The notes under the pieces were generated by a model that was not told where the DNA came from, ran no database searches, and saw only the letters and a program-made list of their open reading frames with translations. Below are positions 16,981 to 26,100 of a stretch of DNA of 64,000 bases, in pieces. Made by a program: the position numbers and the translations under genes. The stretch comes from an uncultured Pseudomonadota bacterium. GTDB lineage: Bacteria; Pseudomonadota; Gammaproteobacteria; Steroidobacterales; Steroidobacteraceae. Positions within the stretch are counted from its first letter, which is position 1; each line of letters starts with the position of its first letter. The stretch lies in the NCBI GenBank assembly GCA_903884105.1, contig CAISDJ010000089.1, positions 1-64,000 of the forward strand. The letters run 5' to 3'.

Positions 16981-17705
16981 GCCGCGTGCTCCGCTTGCGA
17001 CAACCGCACGAAAGCTTCTTCGAGGTCGTCGCAGCCCGTTGCCGCACGCACCTCGTCCGGCGAACCCTGCAGCACCACGCGGCCTTTGCCGATGATGACG
17101 AGGTCATCGCACAGCGCACCGATTTCCTGCATCACGTGGCTCGAGAGCAGGACACAGCGACCTTCATCGCGCAAGCCACGGATCAGATCGCGGAGCGTGC
17201 GGATCGCCATGACGTCGAGCCCGTTGGTCGGCTCGTCGAGAATGACATTGCGTGGACCGTGCACCAGAGCACGAGCCAGGGCTACCTTGATGCGCTGGCC
17301 TTGCGACAGCCCGTGTGCGCGACGGTCGGCAATGCCTGCGAGATCGAGGCGCGCGACCAGCGTCTCGATGCTGCGTTCAAGGAATTCGCCCGACAGACCC
17401 TGCAACTCACCGTAGTACCGCACGTTCTCGCGGGCAGTCAGATTGGGATACAGGCCGGTTGCGTGGGGCAGCACGCCAAGGCTGCGGCGCACGGCAAGCG
17501 GCTCGCGAGTGCAGTCATGCCCGTCGACCGCGGCAGAACCGCTGTCCGCCCGGATCGCGGTATAGAGAATGCGCAAGGTCGTCGATTTGCCAGCCCCGTT
17601 CGGGCCGAGCAAGCCGGTAACCCGGCCGTCGCGGGCCTGGAAAGTGATATCGCCGAGGGCTTCAACCTTGCCGAAGCGCTTCGCAAGATGCTGCACCTCG
17701 ATCAC
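16977..17705 (-). CDS. ABC transporter ATP-binding protein (NatA-like)
   Basis: A 242-residue ATPase with Walker A GPNGAGKST, the signature region HGLSQGQR, Walker B NVILDEPTNGLD and the switch histidine in LLSSHVMQE. I start it at GTG 17705, which overlaps the hydrolase stop by four bases (GTGA) and begins with the usual IEVQHLAKRFG; the frame open to 18122 lies inside the hydrolase gene. It forms an exporter with the NatB-like permease whose gene it overlaps. NatA-type ATPases serve exporters with ABC-2 permeases. Confidence 0.9.
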   Translation of the reverse strand: MIEVQHLAKRFGKVEALGDITFQARDGRVTGLLGPNGAGKSTTLRILYTAIRADSGSAAVDGHDCTREPLAVRRSLGVLPHATGLYPNLTARENVRYYGELQGLSGEFLERSIETLVARLDLAGIADRRAHGLSQGQRIKVALARALVHGPRNVILDEPTNGLDVMAIRTLRDLIRGLRDEGRCVLLSSHVMQEIGALCDDLVIIGKGRVVLQGSPDEVRAATGCDDLEEAFVRLSQAEHAA

Positions 17706-19222
17706 GGCGCAGGACCCGTGAAATCGAGCAGAAAGGGAGCCGCCTCGAGGCCGGCCACGCAGCGCGTGTCGAGGCCTGCGGTCGCACCGAGATTGATGAA
17801 GCGCGCGAGCAGCCCCGGCACGCACGGCGACGCGAGTTGCCCGTGACCGTAGCCGCCGATGACGAGGTGCCGTCCGTTCGCAAACTGCGCAAGCACCTGC
17901 TCGCCATAGCGCACTGGCGTAATGGGGTCGTTGCCCCCTGACAGGATCAGCACCGGCTTGTCGCTCTTGAGGGGGTGGTGCAGATCCGCATCGAGCACGC
18001 CGGCCGGCCAAACGCTGCACAGCGCGGACAACCCGTCGAACGAAGCCGTACCGAGATACGTGGCAGCCAGTGCTCTCTGATCGATCTGTAGCCGATTGAT
18101 CAACGGCAAGTCTTCCGTGCACACGACGGCGTTGTGCATGCCGTATGCGAACTGGCTTTCGATGGTCTGTTCGATCAACAAGTACTGCGCTGCAAGGGGG
18201 GCGAGGTTGTTTTCGGACTGTGCGGAGTGCAGCAGCAGCGGCAGCAGCGCTGCGGTTCCATCCGAGTACGACAGCAATCGCACGACACCGCCCAGGTGTT
18301 CAGCGCCGAACTCGAGCGTCCGGGGCTTGCCGGTGGCCGGATCGGGAAACGTTAGGCGGGCAGGAGTTTCAAGTCGCTTCTGCAGCGCCTTGAATTCGGC
18401 CGTGATGTCGGGGAAGCGGTGTTGGCACGCCGAATCGTGCTCACAGCGCGCGAGAATTGCGTCCAGCGTCCGTTGCGCGTCGATCGCCATGTCCGGACCC
18501 AGCAGGACCTGCGGGGGAACGGCGCCGTCCAGCACCACGGTGCGTACTCGCTGCGGATAGCGCCGCAGGTAATGCTGGGCAACCCGGGTGCCGTACGACA
18601 CGCCATACAGGTTGATCTGCTCTGCACCGAGCGCCCCTCGCACGGCTTCAAGGTCGCCCACGGCAACGGTGGTGGTGTAGTAGCGGGTGTCGTGGTCGAG
18701 ATGGTGCAGACACTCGAGCGTCGCGGCCTTGAGCTGATCGGGCTCGACGGTCGGCGATTCCGGGTCTTTGGGATACTCGCAATTAAGAGGGGCTGACTTC
18801 CCGGTGCCGCGCTGATCCACCAGGACGATGTCCCGGTCCCGTCCGATCGCCGAGAACGCCGCAGCGTATCCCGCGTAGAAATCGGTGGCGGCCTGCCCCG
18901 GACCCCCGGCCAATACGAACAGCGGGTCGGGCTGGGCGCGACGGTTCAGGGCAGACACGACGGCCAGATGCAGCGTGATCTGCCGACCATCTGGAACGGC
19001 AGGGTTTTCGGGAACGGTGAGGTCACCACAGCGGGCGGCGATCGCGCCGATGCCGGATGGGCTTTCGAGCCGGCACTCATCCAGCGTGAGCGGCGGGACG
19101 GCGGCTTCCGCCCCGAAGGCCGAGCCGAGCAGACTGAAAACCATCGTCATCGCCAGCGCATGCGGCCCAAGTCGGGCTGTCAGGCGGCGAATTCCGGTGT
19201 CGGGAGCAGGAGGGAGGTGCAC
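17702..19222 (-). CDS. Secreted alpha/beta-hydrolase of the tripeptidyl/prolyl aminopeptidase type
   Basis: A 506-residue serine hydrolase. An N-terminal hydrophobic stretch ending in SAFGAEA fits a signal peptide. LAGGPGQAA and VLVDQRGTGKS are typical of the proline-iminopeptidase family, the nucleophile elbow is GVSYGTR, and the C-terminal LILSGGNDPITP and GYGHGQ supply the acid and histidine in a TAP-like C-terminal domain. It probably trims peptides in the periplasm. It is the first gene of a three-gene overlapping unit with the NatAB exporter; whether the exporter handles its substrates or products is unknown. Confidence 0.83.
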   Translation of the reverse strand: MHLPPAPDTGIRRLTARLGPHALAMTMVFSLLGSAFGAEAAVPPLTLDECRLESPSGIGAIAARCGDLTVPENPAVPDGRQITLHLAVVSALNRRAQPDPLFVLAGGPGQAATDFYAGYAAAFSAIGRDRDIVLVDQRGTGKSAPLNCEYPKDPESPTVEPDQLKAATLECLHHLDHDTRYYTTTVAVGDLEAVRGALGAEQINLYGVSYGTRVAQHYLRRYPQRVRTVVLDGAVPPQVLLGPDMAIDAQRTLDAILARCEHDSACQHRFPDITAEFKALQKRLETPARLTFPDPATGKPRTLEFGAEHLGGVVRLLSYSDGTAALLPLLLHSAQSENNLAPLAAQYLLIEQTIESQFAYGMHNAVVCTEDLPLINRLQIDQRALAATYLGTASFDGLSALCSVWPAGVLDADLHHPLKSDKPVLILSGGNDPITPVRYGEQVLAQFANGRHLVIGGYGHGQLASPCVPGLLARFINLGATAGLDTRCVAGLEAAPFLLDFTGPAP

Positions 19223-19376
19223 GGCATGGATGGTGGCCGCGGCACTCCGGCCTGTAAAGCAGACTGGGTCACGCCTTGCGGAACCTCTGCTTGACCTATA
19301 CGCGCTCGCGACGGCGAGCCTCGCGTTTTGATGAGCTGTTCTGACGGGACGCTCTGGCCTTAGAATGCCGCCCCCT

Positions 19377-21317
19377 ATGCGTTACCCCACCCCCTTCGAC
19401 GTCATCGTGATCGGCGGCGGCCATGCCGGCACCGAAGCTGCGCTGGCGGCTGCCCGGATGGGCTCGCGCACGTTGCTCCTGACCCAGAGCGTCGAGACGC
19501 TCGGCCAGATGAGCTGCAACCCGGCGATCGGCGGCATCGGCAAGGGACACCTGGTCAAGGAGATCGATGCGTTGGGCGGGGCGATGGCGCGTGCCGCCGA
19601 CCGGGCCGGCATCCAGTTCCGCACGTTGAACGCGAGCAAAGGCCCCGCTGTCCGCGCAACCCGCGTGCAGGCCGATCGTGTGCTGTACAAGCAGGCGATC
19701 CGCTCCATGCTCGAGCACCAGCCCAATCTCACGATCTTCCAGCAGGAAGCGGCGGACCTCGTGGTGACCGCAAACCAGGTTCGCGGCGTCATGACGATCA
19801 TGGGGATCGAGTTCAACGCGCCCTGCGTGGTCCTGACGGTCGGCACGTTTCTCGGCGGCAAGATCCACATCGGCCTCACCCAAACTCAGGGTGGACGCGC
19901 GGGTGATCCGCCGTCGAACCGTCTGGCAGAGCGCTTGCGTGCATTGCCGTTCCGCGTCGGCCGCCTGAAGACGGGCACGCCGCCGCGAATCGACGGCCGC
20001 ACGGTCGACTATTCCGGGCTCACGGTCCAGCCCGGCGACGAGCCTGCGCCCGTGTTCTCGTACCTTGGGCGGCGCAGCGAGCATCCCGAGCAGCTGCCGT
20101 GCCACATCACCGCGACCAATGAGCGGACGCACGAGATCATTCGGGCGGCCACTGATCGCTCGCCATTGTTCACGGGTGTCATCCAGGGCGTCGGCCCGCG
20201 GTACTGCCCGTCGGTCGAGGACAAGGTCGTGCGCTTTGCGGACAAGGGTTCGCACCAGATCTTCATCGAGCCGGAAGGTCTGACGACGCCTGAGATCTAT
20301 CCCAACGGCATCTCCACCAGCCTGCCCTTCGATGTCCAGTACGAACTCGTGCGGTCGATCCGCGGCTTCGAGAATGCACACATCACGCGGCCGGGCTACG
20401 CGATCGAGTACGACTACTTTGATCCTCGGGACCTCAACTACAGCCTCGAGACGAAGTTCATTGCAGGCCTGTTTTTCGCGGGCCAGATCAACGGCACCAC
20501 CGGCTACGAAGAGGCAGCCGCGCAAGGGCTGCTCGCCGGCCTCAATGCTTCACTCAAGGCCAGCGACAAGGTTGCCTGGTGCCCGAAGCGGTCCGAGGCG
20601 TATCTCGGCGTGCTGGTGGATGACCTGATCACGCGCGGCGTGACGGAGCCGTACCGCATGTTTACCAGTCGAGCGGAATACCGGCTCTCGCTGCGCGAGG
20701 ACAACGCCGATCTCCGCCTGACTCCGCAAGGTCGCCAGCTCGGCCTGGTCGAGGATGAACGATGGCGCTTCTTCGAGACCAAGCGTTCCGCCGTCGAACG
20801 CGAAGTCACGCGGCTCGAAACGACCATCGTGCAGCCGCATCATGTGGACGAAGACCAGGCTATCGCGACGTTTGGCGCATTGCTGACAAAGGAGGCCAGG
20901 GCTTTCGACCTGCTCCGGCGCCCGGAAGTCAGCTACGCACGGCTCACCGGGATCGCCAGCGTCGGGATGCTCGCCGACGAATCACTGACGGATGACGAGC
21001 GCCTCCTCGAGCAGATCGCGCTGCAGGTTGATGTGCAGGCGAAGTACACCGGGTACCTCGACCGGCAGACCAAGGAAATCGAGCGGCAGAGTCGTAACGA
21101 GGACACGGAGCTCCCGGCCGCCCTCAACTACATTGAGGTGCGTGGCCTGTCGCACGAGGTTCGCCAGCGTCTCGCCGAAGCGCGGCCGCAGACACTGGGC
21201 CAGGCTGGACGCATCCCGGGCGTTACTCCTGCCGCCATGTCCTTGCTGCTCGTCCATCTGAAAAAGCACGGCGCATTCCTTGCCCGACGCGCCACGTCGA
21301 CCGGCACGGAGCGCTGA
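19377..21317 (+). CDS. mnmG: MnmG (GidA) tRNA uridine 5-carboxymethylaminomethyl modification enzyme
   Basis: A 646-residue FAD-dependent enzyme. It has the dinucleotide motif [12 protein letters not shown] at the N-terminus, [20 protein letters not shown] in the first domain, [12 protein letters not shown] further on, and [17 protein letters not shown] in the FAD domain, followed by the helical tail that binds MnmE. With MnmE it installs cmnm5 at tRNA wobble uridine. I prefer ATG 19377 ([15 protein letters not shown]) over an ATG 12 bases earlier because it matches the usual family start. A TAGAAT box lies just upstream at 19361-19366. It is separated from mnmE by the accessory block. Confidence 0.96.
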   Translation: MRYPTPFDVIVIGGGHAGTEAALAAARMGSRTLLLTQSVETLGQMSCNPAIGGIGKGHLVKEIDALGGAMARAADRAGIQFRTLNASKGPAVRATRVQADRVLYKQAIRSMLEHQPNLTIFQQEAADLVVTANQVRGVMTIMGIEFNAPCVVLTVGTFLGGKIHIGLTQTQGGRAGDPPSNRLAERLRALPFRVGRLKTGTPPRIDGRTVDYSGLTVQPGDEPAPVFSYLGRRSEHPEQLPCHITATNERTHEIIRAATDRSPLFTGVIQGVGPRYCPSVEDKVVRFADKGSHQIFIEPEGLTTPEIYPNGISTSLPFDVQYELVRSIRGFENAHITRPGYAIEYDYFDPRDLNYSLETKFIAGLFFAGQINGTTGYEEAAAQGLLAGLNASLKASDKVAWCPKRSEAYLGVLVDDLITRGVTEPYRMFTSRAEYRLSLREDNADLRLTPQGRQLGLVEDERWRFFETKRSAVEREVTRLETTIVQPHHVDEDQAIATFGALLTKEARAFDLLRRPEVSYARLTGIASVGMLADESLTDDERLLEQIALQVDVQAKYTGYLDRQTKEIERQSRNEDTELPAALNYIEVRGLSHEVRQRLAEARPQTLGQAGRIPGVTPAAMSLLLVHLKKHGAFLARRATSTGTER

Positions 21318-21473
21318 CGCCGTTCACTGCTGGCGGCGTGTCTACCTCGCAGCTCCCTTCTCTTGCCGGCCACGGGTGTTGTCGAGGGACTGTGAACAGT
21401 TCGGCAACACGTCACGCGCAGGTTTGCTAAATTGCGGTCACTCAAGGCCGACCATCCACAAGCCCTTCCGCGT

Positions 21474-21761
21474 ATGACCTGGTTCCTCCTCTTCGCCGCC
21501 CTCGTATTCGGCATTTATTTCTGGCGCCAGTACCGCTCACGCCAGCGCGAACTCGAGAGTCCGACGGCAGACCATCGCCTCGGCCTCAAGCATATCGGTC
21601 AGGCTGTGGTGCTCGAACAGCCTCTGGAAAACGGCAAGGGCCGAATCCGCCTCGGCAATAGGGAATGGGCCGTTCGCGGGCCGACCCTGCCCGCGGGCGC
21701 AAAAGTCCGTGTGACAGGCGTGGATGGAACGGTGCTGCTCGTGGATCGGGCGCCGGCCTGA
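21474..21761 (+). CDS. Small NfeD-like membrane protein
   Basis: A 95-residue product: one membrane helix at the N-terminus (TWFLLFAALVFGIYFW), then a short charged linker and a beta-rich domain (LGLKHIGQAVVLEQPL, then GKGRIRLGNREWAVRG, ending VDGTVLLVDRA). The latter has the OB-fold pattern of NfeD C-terminal domains, which usually accompany stomatin/slipin or rhomboid-like membrane proteases; no such partner is nearby. ATG 21474 is chosen because the helix follows at once; the frame is open from 21432. It lies between mnmG and rsmG, which are normally adjacent. Confidence 0.6.
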   Translation: MTWFLLFAALVFGIYFWRQYRSRQRELESPTADHRLGLKHIGQAVVLEQPLENGKGRIRLGNREWAVRGPTLPAGAKVRVTGVDGTVLLVDRAPA

Positions 21762-21821
21762 GCGGCGGAGCCGCTAGAGCGGCAGTCTACCCGGCGACAA
21801 CGGCAGCCCTACCTTGATTCC

Positions 21822-22898
21822 TCAGTCGCACAGCTGCTCTTTCTTCGCGCGCTCGCCGAAGTCCGTCCAGTAGCGATCCGCCAGCTGTTTGCCCGCTGCA
21901 ACCACATCCGGTCTCACGTTTTTCTCCAGCTGACCCAGCATCTGTGTGAAATTGACTGCTGCCCCGATGTAGCCCTCGCCGGCGCAGCCCCACTCGTTGA
22001 GGCGATCGCCGAAGTACTGCCAGGCGATCAGCTCTTCGGGTTTCAATCGCTGGCGCCAAGGCATGCGCATCATCGCGGGAAAAACGGCGGCCTCACCATC
22101 GCGAGCCGCGTCGATCCCGAAGACCGCAGCCGTCGGCGCATCCGCCGGATGGCCGTCGCAGCCGACGGCCACGCAGTTGGCGAAGTCGAGCTTGGCGAGC
22201 GGCAGCGTCTGCCCGGCCTGCTTCAGCAGGATGCGGATCGAGGCCACGTTCTCGGTGGAGAGTCCGCGCTGCACGCCCATCACCCGGCTCTGCGCCAGTG
22301 CGTGCTGCGCAGGCGCGTAGTTCTTCGCGGCCGCAGCGACGAGCATGGCTTCGCGTCGTGCAGCGTCGCCGGTGTAGCGCGCGAGTTCGGTGGCGCTGAC
22401 GGCATCACCCTGCTCTGCCGATTGTTTCAGCGTCGCTTCGATGCGCCGCAGATCAAACCGCGAATTGCGGCAACTCGCCTGCGCCTTGCGGGTGTACTCG
22501 TTCTGCGCATCGAGGACGGCGATGATCCGCGTGGCCCGCGCTTCAGGCAGATCCGTTCGCAGCTTGTCCAGCTGTGCGGGACTCACGACCGTCGGTGATT
22601 GCACGATCCGGGCACACTCGTGCTGCAATCGGATCAACGCGATATTGAAAGGCGGGCTCCCTTGCGCCGCGCCAACGGAAAGGCTGCCCACGGCACCCGC
22701 AAAATCCCCTTGCGCCAACGCGGTGATGACCCTGGCATCGACACCGAGTCCCCTGAACAGCTGGCGATGTGCGACTTCTTCAGCGTGGGCGACGAAGTCA
22801 GGCGCGGGGAGCGCGTCTTGCGCGCGCGTTATCGTCGACGCGAGTGCTGCAACGACAAGCAGAGCTGCTGCTCCCGGACGCAACCCGGGGGTGCTCAT
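21822..22898 (-). CDS. Secreted protein of unknown function
   Basis: The 358-residue product begins with a signal peptide ending in TITRAQ. The mature part is alpha-helical with repeated Ala/Leu/Arg-rich segments, loosely like Sel1 or TPR helices (for example YAPAQHALAQSRVMGVQRG), and contains several cysteines that could form disulphides (CRNS, NCVAVGC, WGCAGE, EQLCD). I do not recognise a named family. It overlaps the SIMPL-domain gene by four bases at its start, so the two are co-expressed. Confidence 0.6.
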   Translation of the reverse strand: MSTPGLRPGAAALLVVAALASTITRAQDALPAPDFVAHAEEVAHRQLFRGLGVDARVITALAQGDFAGAVGSLSVGAAQGSPPFNIALIRLQHECARIVQSPTVVSPAQLDKLRTDLPEARATRIIAVLDAQNEYTRKAQASCRNSRFDLRRIEATLKQSAEQGDAVSATELARYTGDAARREAMLVAAAAKNYAPAQHALAQSRVMGVQRGLSTENVASIRILLKQAGQTLPLAKLDFANCVAVGCDGHPADAPTAAVFGIDAARDGEAAVFPAMMRMPWRQRLKPEELIAWQYFGDRLNEWGCAGEGYIGAAVNFTQMLGQLEKNVRPDVVAAGKQLADRYWTDFGERAKKEQLCD

Positions 22899-23656
22899 GG
22901 AGCAACGAGATCGAACTCGACCTGTACAGACGCAGTGAAGGTGATTTCACCGCTTTGGTAGCTGCCCTCGGCGCCGGGCGCGGCTGCTGCCCTGGCGGTC
23001 ATCCGGTAGGCCATCGGTTGGGGTGCCGAGACTGACTGTGCCGCAATCGTTCTGGCGGCACCGAGCTTCACTCCGGCTGCACGGGCGACCACTTCCGCAT
23101 TCATCCTGGCGTCTTCAACGGCTTTCGCGAGTGCCTCGCGCTCGAGTTCCCGCTTGCGGCTGGCATCGAGTTGCGGCTCGCCGACCTGGTTGACGCCGAC
23201 GTCGAAGGCTTTCTCCAGCAGCGGGCCCAGCTGGTCCAGGTTCCGGAGTTCGACCTGCACCTGGCGCGTCACCAGATAACCGAGCAGGGCGCGTTCCCGT
23301 GCCTGGCCGTCCCAGTTGTATTCCGGCTGGATAGCGATGCGGGTGGCGCGGACGTATTTCGGGTCGATCTTGAGGTCGAGCGTCAGCTTCAAGACGGCCT
23401 CAATGGTCCGGCTGACCTCGACGCGGGCGGCCTCCATTTTCGGGTTCCGTGCCTCAACGCCCAGGGTGACGAAGGCGCGGTCCGGTTCACCCCTGACTTC
23501 GCCCTGACCGGAAACGCTCAGGGTTCGGGGCTGAGCGGGCGATGTCGTTTGGGCATGGACGGGAAGGGAGGCCAGGGCGACTACCAGGGCCAGAGTGCTG
23601 ACGGCACCGTGGCGCCAAGCCGAAAGTCCGGTCATCTCCGGGGGGAGGGGTCGCAT
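22895..23656 (-). CDS. SIMPL-domain (DUF541) periplasmic protein
   Basis: A 253-residue protein with a signal peptide ending in VHAQ, then RTLSVSGQGEVRGEPDRA, the start of the SIMPL domain (DUF541), and the later EREALAKAVEDARMNAEVVA helix typical of this family. Members are found in the periplasm or on the outer membrane and have been tied to oxidative stress in enterobacteria (YggE). ATG 23656 was chosen because AAGGAG lies at the right spacing; the frame runs upstream to 23824 without a good start signal. It overlaps the next minus-strand gene by four bases. Confidence 0.83.
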   Translation of the reverse strand: MRPLPPEMTGLSAWRHGAVSTLALVVALASLPVHAQTTSPAQPRTLSVSGQGEVRGEPDRAFVTLGVEARNPKMEAARVEVSRTIEAVLKLTLDLKIDPKYVRATRIAIQPEYNWDGQARERALLGYLVTRQVQVELRNLDQLGPLLEKAFDVGVNQVGEPQLDASRKRELEREALAKAVEDARMNAEVVARAAGVKLGAARTIAAQSVSAPQPMAYRMTARAAAAPGAEGSYQSGEITFTASVQVEFDLVAP

Positions 23657-23850
23657 CAGGCTCTCCTTATAATAGACAGGCGCCGGCAAATCCGCAGCGG
23701 TGGTTGCCCACGGAACGGGGCCACCGGAAACCGGTTTGAGGATGCCACGGATTTGCCTAATTTTCCCTGAACAGGGCTTTTCCGTTAACATTGCGCGCCC
23801 AGCCGGGGGCCAAGCAGCCGGCACGGATGGAAGATGCGATGGAGATTGGC

Positions 23851-24483
23851 ATGAAGTTTCGTTCGATCCTGCTAGCGTTCAGCCTTGTCCTTGCCGGACT
23901 GTCGTCGGCCGCTCACGCCCAGGCTCCGGCCCTGCAGGGCGATGCCGGTAGTGGCAAGACGCTGGCCTACACCTGCCATGGCTGCCATGGCATCCCGGAC
24001 TACAAGAATGCGTACCCCACCTACAGCGTGCCGAAGCTGGGCGGTCAGCACGCGAACTACATCGTTGCCGCGTTGAAGGGCTATAGCTCGCAACAGCGTT
24101 CGCATCCGACCATGTATTCGCACGCCGCGACGATGAGCGACCAGGATATGGCCGATATCGCCGCGTTCCTGCAAGCCGAAGAGGTCAAGGCCGGCAATCC
24201 CGCCAAGGGCACGCCTCCCGCAGTGACGGCTACCTGCGTTGCCTGCCACGGCAATGACGGCGTGGGCATCACCCCTGATTTCCCGACGCTGGCCGGCCAG
24301 CAGGCGGACTATATCGAGCATTCGCTGCATGCCTACAAGAGCGGTGCTCGCAAGAATCCGATCATGGCGGGCTTCGTCACCGCCCTGACCGATGACGACA
24401 TCAAGGCGATCGCCGCCTACTTCTCAAGCCAGAAGGGCCTGTGCGCGACCGACGAAGTCCGCAAGCACGGCAAGTGCAAGTAG
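23851..24483 (+). CDS. Cytochrome c4-type diheme protein
   Basis: A 210-residue secreted c-type cytochrome. A signal peptide ends near AAHAQ; heme sites are CHGCH near residue 46 and CVACH near residue 130, with methionines such as those of PTMYSHAATM and NPIMAGF as axial-ligand candidates. Two similar domains in tandem are the mark of cytochrome c4, which passes electrons from the bc1 complex to terminal oxidases in gammaproteobacteria. ATG 23851 has a GGAG site seven bases upstream; in-frame ATGs at 23827 and 23839 would add a few residues. A strong terminator follows at 24532. Confidence 0.88.
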   Translation: MKFRSILLAFSLVLAGLSSAAHAQAPALQGDAGSGKTLAYTCHGCHGIPDYKNAYPTYSVPKLGGQHANYIVAALKGYSSQQRSHPTMYSHAATMSDQDMADIAAFLQAEEVKAGNPAKGTPPAVTATCVACHGNDGVGITPDFPTLAGQQADYIEHSLHAYKSGARKNPIMAGFVTALTDDDIKAIAAYFSSQKGLCATDEVRKHGKCK

Positions 24484-24531
24484 ACCTAAGGGAACTTTGT
24501 AGCCGGCCGCGCCGGCGGTAGCAGACACAAC

Positions 24532-24560
24532 AGGCCGGGCAATGCCCGGCCTTGTTTTTT
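24532..24560 (+). terminator. Rho-independent terminator after cytochrome c4
   Basis: GGCCGGGC (24533-24540), loop AAT, GCCCGGCC (24544-24551), then TTGTTTTTT: a perfect 8-bp GC stem with a T-tract. It separates the cytochrome gene from rsmG. Confidence 0.92.
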
Positions 24561-24582
24561 CGAGACCTTGAGGATCGCGACG

Positions 24583-25233
24583 ATGCAGGCAATCCGCGAA
24601 GCACAGACCGCGAAGCTGGTGGCAGGGGCTGCAGGACTCGGCGTTGTGCTGTCCGCGGGTCAGGCAGAGCACCTGCTGGTACTGCTCGATGAGCTGGACG
24701 ACTGGAACCAGCGAATGAACCTGACTGCGATCCGCGACCGGGAGCAGCAGATCGCAAAACACCTGCTCGACAGCCTTTCGATCCATGCCTTCCTGCGCGG
24801 CAAGCACATCGCGGACATTGGCACCGGTGCGGGCTTTCCCGGCCTGCCGCTCGCGCTCGTCAATCCGGACCGGGACTTCACGCTGCTTGACTCGACCGCC
24901 AAGAAACTGCGGTTCGTCGAGCATGCGGCGGCCAAGATGGGCTTGACCAACGTCACCACCGAGCATGCCCGCGCGGAAGTCTTCAAGCCCAAGGAACGCT
25001 TCGACTGCGTGCTGGCACGAGCCGTCGGCCCCATCGAGACGTTCGTCCACTGGTGTGGTCCCCTCGTCGTCGGCGGCGGGCGGCTGCTGGCCATGAAAGG
25101 CCGCTTTCCGGAAGCGGAGATCGCGGCCATCCCCACCGGCTGGAAAGTGGCCGCCGTGCATCGGCTCAGCGTGCCCACGCTGGACGAGGAGCGTCATCTT
25201 GTGGAAATCTGCCGCTCCCACGACCGCGTCTAG
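24583..25233 (+). CDS. rsmG: RsmG (GidB) 16S rRNA m7G527 methyltransferase
   Basis: A 216-residue SAM-dependent methyltransferase. MNLTAIRDREQQIAKHLLDS followed by IADIGTGAGFPGLPLA is the RsmG signature; it methylates N7 of G527 in 16S rRNA. I use ATG 24583, with GAGG upstream, instead of the TTG at 24568. It lies directly upstream of parA (27 bp), the usual mnmG-rsmG-parA-parB order apart from the insertions between mnmG and rsmG. Confidence 0.94.
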   Translation: MQAIREAQTAKLVAGAAGLGVVLSAGQAEHLLVLLDELDDWNQRMNLTAIRDREQQIAKHLLDSLSIHAFLRGKHIADIGTGAGFPGLPLALVNPDRDFTLLDSTAKKLRFVEHAAAKMGLTNVTTEHARAEVFKPKERFDCVLARAVGPIETFVHWCGPLVVGGGRLLAMKGRFPEAEIAAIPTGWKVAAVHRLSVPTLDEERHLVEICRSHDRV

Positions 25234-25260
25234 CGTCAAGCAAGCAAGCCGATCAATCCC

Positions 25261-26058
25261 ATGCACCGCGTCATCGCAGTCACCAATCAGAAAGGCGGCG
25301 TCGGCAAGACGACGACCACCGTCAATCTGGCGGCATCGCTTGCCGCGACCAAGCGCCGCGTGCTGCTCATCGACCTCGACCCGCAGGGGAATGCCACGAT
25401 GGGCTGCGGCATCGACAAGCGCACCGTGCAGCGTACGTCCATGGAAGTGTTGCTTGGTGAATGCAGCGCAGCCGCGTCGCTCGTGCTCGTCGAACACGCT
25501 GCGTTCCAGCTGATGCCTGCGAATCAGGACCTTGTGGTCGCCGAAGTGCAGCTGGCCGGCCGGATCGGCAGCGAGCGCCGCCTGCGTGATGCCCTGGCAC
25601 CGATCCGCAACGACTTCGATGTCATCCTCATCGACTGCCCGCCGTCGCTCAACATGCTCACGGTCAACGCGCTGGTGGCCGCCGACAGTGTCCTGATCCC
25701 CATGCAGTGCGAGTACTACGCGCTGGAGGGATTGTCCGCCCTGCTTGCCACTGTCGAACAGATGAGGGCAGGTCCCAATCCGTCGCTGGAAGTGGAAGGC
25801 CTGCTGCGCACGATGTTCGATCCGCGGAACAATCTCGCGAACGAGGTTTCCTCGCAGCTGATCCTGCATTTCGGCGACAAGGTATTCCGCACGATCATTC
25901 CGCGCAACGTGCGCCTTGCCGAGGCGCCCAGCTTCGGCAAGCCGGTGCTGTACCACGACAGGGACTCCCGGGGCGCACTCGCCTATCTCGCCCTCGCCGG
26001 CGAAATGATCCGCCGCGCCGATGAAGTGCCGGAAAACGCTGCTCCCGCCGCGCCCTGA
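25261..26058 (+). CDS. parA: ParA (Soj) chromosome-partitioning ATPase
   Basis: A 265-residue ParA with the deviant Walker A KGGVGKTT near the N-terminus, LLIDLDPQGNATMG in the A' motif and VILIDCPPSLNMLT in the B motif. It binds DNA non-specifically as an ATP dimer and, with ParB-parS complexes, moves chromosome origins apart. Its position close to rsmG and parB near the gid genes supports the chromosomal rather than plasmid type. Confidence 0.95.
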   Translation: MHRVIAVTNQKGGVGKTTTTVNLAASLAATKRRVLLIDLDPQGNATMGCGIDKRTVQRTSMEVLLGECSAAASLVLVEHAAFQLMPANQDLVVAEVQLAGRIGSERRLRDALAPIRNDFDVILIDCPPSLNMLTVNALVAADSVLIPMQCEYYALEGLSALLATVEQMRAGPNPSLEVEGLLRTMFDPRNNLANEVSSQLILHFGDKVFRTIIPRNVRLAEAPSFGKPVLYHDRDSRGALAYLALAGEMIRRADEVPENAAPAAP

Positions 26059-26062
26059 ATTG

Positions 26063-26086
26063 GCTTACCCGCTTACCCGCTTACCC
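26063..26086. repeat. Three tandem copies of an 8-base unit in the parA-parB gap
   Basis: GCTTACCC is repeated three times without interruption and followed by the start of a fourth unit (GCTA). It fills most of the 42-bp gap. No parS-like palindrome is present in it. Confidence 0.85.
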
Positions 26087-26100
26087 GCTAGTATCGCGAC

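Noticed and set aside
16297-17415. 372-codon open frame opposite the ABC permease and ATPase genes
   Set aside because: It is antisense to two overlapping genes with intact motifs; the translation has no recognisable domain and is rich in Arg, Gln and Ser as expected of a high-GC shadow frame.
19365-19376. Earlier ATG for mnmG
   Set aside because: It overlaps the TAGAAT -10-like box and adds only four residues not found in the usual MnmG N-terminus.
24424-25956. 510-codon minus-strand frame opposite rsmG and parA
   Set aside because: Both plus-strand genes are certain; the frame exists because of codon bias.
26059-26100. Possible parS site in the parA-parB gap
   Set aside because: The gap is a GCTTACCC tandem repeat and has no 16-base palindrome of the parS type; none was noticed elsewhere in the window by eye.
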